This document shows, piece by piece, positions 62,823 through 64,000 of a stretch of 64,000 bases of DNA. The notes below the pieces were generated by a model. That model made no database searches, had not been told where the DNA came from, and saw nothing but the letters and a program-made list of their open reading frames with translations. Positions within the stretch are counted from its first letter, which is position 1; each line of letters starts with the position of its first letter. A program made the position numbers and the translations under genes. Source of the DNA: an uncultured Acidobacteriota bacterium (GTDB taxonomy: Bacteria; Acidobacteriota; Terriglobia; Terriglobales; Acidobacteriaceae); the NCBI GenBank assembly GCA_903873705.1, contig CAIQPK010000064.1:1-64000 (forward strand). Reading direction: 5' to 3'.

Positions 62823-64000
62823 ACTTCTTCCTTCGCGGCCGCAGCCTTAGCTCTGCGGACGTATTCGGTATAGGCAGCGACACCTTCCGCAAGTTTTTTC
62901 TCCCAAGGGTCATTGGAGGATAGCGAGGGTGGTCTACTGCGCTCCCGTTTGAAGACGACGGCGCGCTTCGTGAAATCTCGCGCTTCTTCTTCGCTCATAG
63001 TCACACGTCGAGCTGCGATTTTCTCCTGCATTTGCCGAAGCGTCTCTGCATTCATGCTTCGAGCGAGCACGGAATAAGCCTCGCCAAATGGGTTGATGGC
63101 ATCGATGAGGTCGACGCTCAGCTCACGGACATGCAGGACAAATTTCTTGATCCCCTGGAGCAGGCCGAGGTTGGCATGGATCTTGTCTTCCTGCTTCTGT
63201 GCACTTTGCACCAAGGTGAGGGCTGCAACGGCACGCTGGCGGACGGCTTCCACATCGTCTTCGCTGAGTTCAGGGTAACGTTCACGGACGATCTTTGCGA
63301 CTCGAACCTGTGTGGTCTCTTGCGGAAGCGTATTCTCATTGTCGAAGAGCCCCTTGCTGATGGTTTCCTTATCCTGCACAACGGCGGCGATTACATCGTT
63401 CAGATCTTCGCGGCAGATTCTGGCCGCTTCCGGACTGATCTCTTTCAGACCGGTAATCTCGATGTTGATTCGTCCGTTCGTTTCATCGACCCCGACGTTG
63501 GTTCGGCCTTCCTGATAGCCCTCTTGGCCGTAATCGAAGCCGTCCTGCGGGCCTGCATTCTTGGGGCTGAAGTCGAACTTTGGCGCGAGGACCTGCTCCA
63601 TCAGCAGACTCGCGGCGATGGCCTTCAAGGTGTCGTTCACGGCTTCGACAACATCGGACTGTGCAGCCATCGGCTCGGCGATCAGATTGGTAAAGCGCGC
63701 ACTTGCCTTGCCGGGAGCATCGCGTGTCACGCGCCCAATGATCTGGACGATCTCGGTCAGGCTGTTACGGTATCCGACTGTCAGCGCGTGTTCGCACCAA
63801 ATCCAATCAAAGCCTTCTTTGGCCATACCGAGCGCGATGATGACGTCGACATGGTCGCGGTCATTTCGGTGCGCGGGATCTCGTAGGGCGCCAAGTATGC
63901 GGCTGCGCCGGTTGCCGTCTGTGTCATCCACAAGATCGGCGACTTTCAAGATGCGCCCCGTCTCTTTGTGCCTCACGAGATGGAAGTCAGTCTTCGGGTC
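62819..64000 (-). CDS. Superfamily 2 DEAD/DEAH-type helicase, C-terminal part (cut by the window edge)
   Basis: At least 394 residues, open to the right edge without a start. The visible part contains the second RecA-like domain: VIIALGMAKEGFDWIWCEHALTV and motif VI in LTEIVQIIGRVTRDAPGKAS. The long C-terminal region that follows has coiled or helical character (EAVRQRAVAALTLVQSAQKQ) and a basic tail. Motifs I-III lie outside the window. This is the type-III-restriction/RecG-like helicase style found with nucleases in defence islands; here its partner is the overlapping GIY-YIG gene. Confidence 0.85.
   Translation of the reverse strand, partial: DPKTDFHLVRHKETGRILKVADLVDDTDGNRRSRILGALRDPAHRNDRDHVDVIIALGMAKEGFDWIWCEHALTVGYRNSLTEIVQIIGRVTRDAPGKASARFTNLIAEPMAAQSDVVEAVNDTLKAIAASLLMEQVLAPKFDFSPKNAGPQDGFDYGQEGYQEGRTNVGVDETNGRINIEITGLKEISPEAARICREDLNDVIAAVVQDKETISKGLFDNENTLPQETTQVRVAKIVRERYPELSEDDVEAVRQRAVAALTLVQSAQKQEDKIHANLGLLQGIKKFVLHVRELSVDLIDAINPFGEAYSVLARSMNAETLRQMQEKIAARRVTMSEEEARDFTKRAVVFKRERSRPPSLSSNDPWEKKLAEGVAAYTEYVRRAKAAAAKEEV

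Overview
The window looks like the chromosome of a soil acidobacterium (class Terriglobia/Acidobacteriia; Granulicella, Edaphobacter or Terriglobus type). This is inferred from GC-rich, strongly C-biased codon use, very large Oar-like TonB-dependent receptors with an N-terminal carboxypeptidase-regulatory domain, an ECF sigma factor beside a Ser/Thr kinase, and a giant NHL/Ig-repeat protein. From about 57.6 kb to the right edge the base composition becomes visibly more balanced and the gene content turns into that of an integrated mobile element.

Layout. (1) 0.1-7.1 kb: a VOC protein; a three-gene minus-strand operon (dicarboxylate symporter, alpha/beta hydrolase with a Cys nucleophile, carboxymuconolactone decarboxylase-like protein) divergent from an IclR regulator; a tannase/feruloyl-esterase-type enzyme; a HEAT-repeat protein. 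(2) 7.4-35.7 kb: a large, apparently co-regulated locus. It has a GntR regulator, a secreted prolidase-like M24 peptidase, a TonB-dependent receptor, a secreted DUF885 peptidase, a five-gene hydroxyproline catabolic operon (4-hydroxyproline epimerase, three-component FAD/2Fe-2S/FAD dehydrogenase, DHDPS-type deaminase), a GH127 beta-L-arabinofuranosidase, two sortilin/BNR-type beta-propeller proteins, two more TonB-dependent receptors and a ferric-reductase-like heme membrane protein. Five copies of an 18-bp element, GTATAC-N6-GTATAC, lie in front of five transcription units here, in two cases inside a recognisable -35/-10 promoter. Together this reads as a system for feeding on plant hydroxyproline-rich glycoproteins (extensins), whose hydroxyprolines carry beta-L-arabinofuranosides. 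(3) 35.8-39.4 kb: D-2-hydroxyacid dehydrogenase, citrate/tricarballylate-type MFS symporter, ModA-like binding protein and a small membrane protein. (4) 39.7-46.6 kb: a tightly overlapping seven-gene operon coding for a polyprenyl diphosphate synthase, an FtsX/MacB-type ABC permease and ATPase, a heme-copper-oxidase subunit-I-like protein, a 4-TM protein, a fusion of a polytopic membrane domain with a CcoO-type and a second c-type cytochrome, and a YceI isoprenoid-binding-type protein. This is the best candidate in the window for an undescribed system. (5) 46.7-57.4 kb: a Tat-exported class II aldolase-like protein, a Ser/Thr kinase, an ECF sigma factor and a 2042-residue NHL/Ig-repeat surface protein. 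(6) 57.6-64.0 kb: a 50-bp 3' remnant of a tRNA-Phe(GAA) gene marks an attachment site. Beyond it come an excisionase-like HTH protein, a serine recombinase, two ParB/RepB-like proteins and a GIY-YIG nuclease coupled to an SF2 helicase that runs off the right edge.

All calls were made by reading sequence and motifs. No database search was possible, so family names rest on motif recognition. Where I changed a start codon it was on the basis of a visible Shine-Dalgarno sequence.
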